Origin: Nocardia sp. | GTDB taxonomy: Bacteria > Actinomycetota > Actinomycetes > Mycobacteriales > Mycobacteriaceae | Assembly (NCBI GenBank): GCA_013361595.1 | Contig: JABFXT010000591.1 | Span: 1-8,532 of the forward strand | Direction of reading: 5' to 3' | DNA length: 8,532 bases | In this document: one piece after another, positions 8,169 through 8,532 of the stretch | Numbering within the stretch: position 1 is the first letter of the stretch | Layout: every line of letters begins with the position of its first letter | The notes under the pieces: model-generated | Databases searched by the model: none | What the model was told of the DNA's origin: nothing | Seen by the model: the letters and a program-made list of their open reading frames with translations, nothing else | Translations under genes and position numbers: made by a program

Positions 8169-8184
8169 ATTACACCGGTGTAAT
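8169..8184. promoter_or_regulatory. Perfect 16-bp palindrome, operator-like
   Basis: ATTACACCGGTGTAAT is its own reverse complement. It begins 17 bases after the crgA stop and ends 60 bases before the next start codon. With no central loop and AT-rich ends it would be a poor hairpin, so a dimeric repressor or activator site is more likely than a terminator. I do not recognise the regulator. Confidence 0.55.
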
Positions 8185-8195
8185 TAATGCACACC

Positions 8196-8204
8196 TGTGG
8201 ATAA
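8196..8204 (-). promoter_or_regulatory. DnaA box 1
   Basis: TGTGGATAA is the exact reverse complement of the classical DnaA box TTATCCACA. It is followed by an identical second copy with 12 bp periodicity. See the second box for context. Confidence 0.6.
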
Positions 8205-8207
8205 CCC

Positions 8208-8216
8208 TGTGGATAA
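8208..8216 (-). promoter_or_regulatory. DnaA box 2
   Basis: This is the second exact copy of TGTGGATAA in the same orientation. The shared unit is the 11-bp direct repeat CTGTGGATAAC at 8195-8205 and 8207-8217. Two perfect nonamers in tandem in this GC-rich sequence are unlikely by chance. The pair lies 29 bases before the GTG of the last gene, where bound DnaA could affect its promoter. Confidence 0.6.
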
Positions 8217-8219
8217 CTC

Positions 8220-8229
8220 TCCGTACGGA
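8220..8229. repeat. 10-bp palindrome TCCGTACGGA
   Basis: A perfect 10-bp palindrome lies directly after the second DnaA box and before the ribosome binding site of the last gene. It may be an operator or a chance CG-rich palindrome. Confidence 0.25.
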
Positions 8230-8231
8230 AT

Positions 8232-8238
8232 GGGAGGA
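8232..8238 (+). promoter_or_regulatory. Ribosome binding site of the PH-domain-type membrane protein
   Basis: GGGAGGA lies six bases before the GTG at 8245. It is strong and well placed, and it fixes a GTG start for the final gene. Confidence 0.75.
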
Positions 8239-8244
8239 CACCGC

Positions 8245-8532
8245 GTGCATCCCGAGGGCACCGAACCGCGTCTTGCCTGGACAACGCCCCTGCCGGCGTT
8301 GATCGCCGCAGCCGGGGGTGGACTGGTTCTGGCCGTCGCGGCAGTACTGACGACCGAGGTCCCCGGCAAATTCCTGCTGGGTGTGGCCGCTCTGGTTCTC
8401 ATCGGACTCGCGGCGCTCGGACTGCGGCAGCGGCCGCGACTGGCGGTGGTGCCCGGCGAGAATCCGCTGTTGGTGCTGCGCACGCTCACCGGTGTCACCG
8501 AATACACCCGTGACCAGATCCTGCGGGCCCGG
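8245..8532 (+). CDS. Small two-helix membrane protein resembling Rv0010c (PH-domain type), 3' end outside window
   Basis: An open frame of 96 codons runs from GTG 8245 to the window edge with no stop. The short soluble start (MHPEGTEPRLAWTT) is followed by two hydrophobic helices at about residues 15-36 and 43-60, then RQRPRLAVVPGENPLLVLRTLTGVTEYTRDQILRAR. This matches the layout of M. tuberculosis Rv0010c: a W near the N-terminus, two helices, then an RPRLA.. segment that opens a bacterial PH-like domain, of which only the first strands are visible. Rv0010c also follows crgA in the same direction, which supports orthology. Function is unknown; such PH-like membrane proteins are annotated only by fold. 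GTG is supported by GGGAGGA six bases upstream. The 92-base gap to crgA holds a palindrome and two DnaA boxes, so it may have its own promoter. Confidence 0.75.
   Translation, partial: MHPEGTEPRLAWTTPLPALIAAAGGGLVLAVAAVLTTEVPGKFLLGVAALVLIGLAALGLRQRPRLAVVPGENPLLVLRTLTGVTEYTRDQILRAR

Noticed and set aside
8169..8184. crgA transcription terminator
   Set aside because: The palindrome has no loop; allowing one leaves only a 6-bp AT-rich stem with no T tract, which is too weak.
1..8532. Mobile elements, CRISPR arrays, tRNA or rRNA genes
   Set aside because: No terminal inverted repeats, transposase motifs, regular spaced repeats or tRNA-like folds were seen; the layout is a conserved core chromosome region.

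Overview
The window carries the cell-wall growth and signalling cluster that sits near the chromosome origin in Mycobacterium, Nocardia, Rhodococcus and their relatives. The order is pstP (3' part only), rodA, pbpA, pknA and pknB on the + strand, then a convergent trpG/pabA-type glutamine amidotransferase on the - strand, then crgA and the start of a small PH-domain-type membrane protein on the + strand. High GC, GC-rich third codon positions, GTG/TTG starts and close resemblance to the Mycobacterium tuberculosis Rv0018c-Rv0010c products point to a mycolic-acid actinobacterium. Nocardiaceae, perhaps Nocardia, is my best guess; the genus is an inference.

Bases 1-6999 form one tightly packed operon. 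PstP/RodA overlap by 1 base, RodA/PbpA by 4 and PknA/PknB by 4, and only 37 bases separate pbpA from pknA. It encodes a PP2C-type Ser/Thr phosphatase (its membrane segment and outer domain are visible), a SEDS peptidoglycan polymerase, a class B transpeptidase and two membrane Ser/Thr kinases. PknB has four extracellular PASTA repeats that are expected to sense peptidoglycan or lipid II. The set links envelope sensing to phosphorylation control of the wall-building enzymes beside it. Two GC-rich hairpins (7005-7024 and 7039-7069) follow pknB and separate it from the convergent amidotransferase gene.

Bases 7721-7885 are a divergent promoter region. It holds a possible leaderless promoter for the amidotransferase, a dyad (GTGTTC-N8-GAACAC) and a weak -10 candidate for crgA. 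The DUF881 gene found between trpG and crgA in M. tuberculosis (Rv0012) is absent here. CrgA is a two-pass division protein that links FtsZ and septal wall synthesis.

The least-explained stretch is 8153-8244, between crgA and the last gene. In 92 bases it holds a perfect 16-bp palindrome, two perfect tandem DnaA boxes 12 bp apart, a 10-bp palindrome and a strong ribosome binding site. I found no wholly new system; this compact intergenic module is the best candidate for undescribed regulation.
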